NCBI GenBank assembly: GCA_000433475.1
Contig: HF993083.1
Span: 1-64,000, forward strand
Source of the DNA: Mycoplasma sp. CAG:956
GTDB lineage: Bacteria; Bacillota_I; Bacilli_A; RF39; UBA660
Direction of reading: 5' to 3'
Length of the DNA stretch: 64,000 nucleotides
This document shows, one piece after another, positions 63,838 to 64,000 of this stretch (within the stretch, counting starts at the first letter, position 1; the number at the start of each line of letters is the position of its first letter). The position numbers were made by a program, and so were the translations under genes. Under the pieces are notes generated by a model. That model saw only the letters and a list, made by a program, of their open reading frames with translations, did not search any database and was not told the DNA's origin.

Positions 63838-64000
63838 ATGAACAATTTCTATAATGCAGATAAATACTTTTTAGTTGATACAGTTCGTGGTAATTTAAAG
63901 GCTAGTAATATTAATTTAGTGCCACTTAGTAATGTAGCAATTAATTTATACAATCGAAGAACTTTTAAAGTTTTAAGTAAAAAGAGATTAGTTGATGAAG
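63838..64000 (+). CDS. Partial gene running off the window
   Basis: Starts M-N-N-F-Y-N-A-D-K-Y-F-L-V-D and is open to the window edge (54 codons). An extended -10, TGCTATAAT (63802-63810), with TTTCCA 17 bp before it, and GATAAGGG lie upstream. Too little is visible to name the product. Confidence 0.6.
   Translation, partial: MNNFYNADKYFLVDTVRGNLKASNINLVPLSNVAINLYNRRTFKVLSKKRLVDE

Noticed and set aside
1..64000. Mycoplasma-type genetic code (TGA as Trp)
   Set aside because: Long proteins such as PolC run without internal TGA, tryptophan is TGG, and TGA serves as stop in ATGA overlaps (24028, 56241, 60696).

Overview
The window is one strongly AT-rich chromosomal segment of a low-GC Gram-positive bacterium in the Bacillota, most likely a Bacilli-side lineage near Erysipelotrichales or the uncultured RF39-type gut clades. 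The indications are PolC next to DnaE, RNase Y, the rplU-prp-rpmA operon with an N-terminally extended L27, a tryptophan T-box before trpS, and YtqA-, YutD-, YunB-, YdjI- and YdjG-like proteins. TGA acts as a stop (for example in ATGA overlaps at 24028, 56241 and 60696) and tryptophan is TGG, so the code is standard, not the Mycoplasma code. I see no complete transposase, integrase, prophage or CRISPR array.

Layout. 1-3.9 kb: tmRNA (minus), divergent from a Tat-signal protein and a cysteine-rich pilin-like surface protein, then a roughly 300-bp segment bounded by inverted repeats. 4.2-13.8 kb: an HPt-receiver protein, recA, a class A PBP, rny, rluB-like and a U32 peptidase. 13.9-24.3 kb: a membrane glycosyltransferase, dnaE-polC as a tight pair, and L21 leader-rplU-prp-rpmA. 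24.4-29.8 kb: a HerA-like ATPase, a frameshifted gene, and a YdjI/YdjG-like membrane-stress pair whose second gene carries an in-frame TGA. 30.6-37.3 kb: a two-component system followed by a compact five-gene operon (acyl-adenylating ligase, acyl carrier protein, phosphopantetheinyl transferase, tandem GT8 glycosyltransferase, PlsC-like acyltransferase), which looks like a self-contained acyl-activation and glycolipid module. 37.3-42.7 kb: three copies of one surface-protein family (one intact, one remnant, one frameshifted) around ytqA, behind a hairpin-rich non-coding region. 43-49 kb: a GH31 glucosidase, tRNA-Arg(CCU), and T-box-trpS. 49.5-53.5 kb: two tandem paralogous sigma-70-type factors with an unusual N-terminal domain, then a cysteine desulfurase. 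53.6-57.4 kb: a membrane-bound XRE regulator with secreted, FtsX-like and VanZ-like proteins, and a ferredoxin. 57.5-64 kb: an acidic tail-anchored protein, a YunB-like protein, a candidate type I toxin-antitoxin locus, a YutD-like protein, and several unknown proteins including a DUF2974-type hydrolase.

The items most likely to be new are: (1) the 59.35-59.67 kb locus, with a 24-residue hydrophobic ORF, a hairpin over a strong Shine-Dalgarno, a 24-bp fold-back between proposed mRNA ends, and a convergent antisense promoter with a shared terminator; (2) the five-gene acyl/GT8 operon next to its two-component system; (3) the surface-protein family, with a GC-rich C-terminal cassette and inverted paralogues flanking ytqA; and (4) the tandem sigma-factor pair. 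All functional statements rest on reading motifs by eye; no database search was run.
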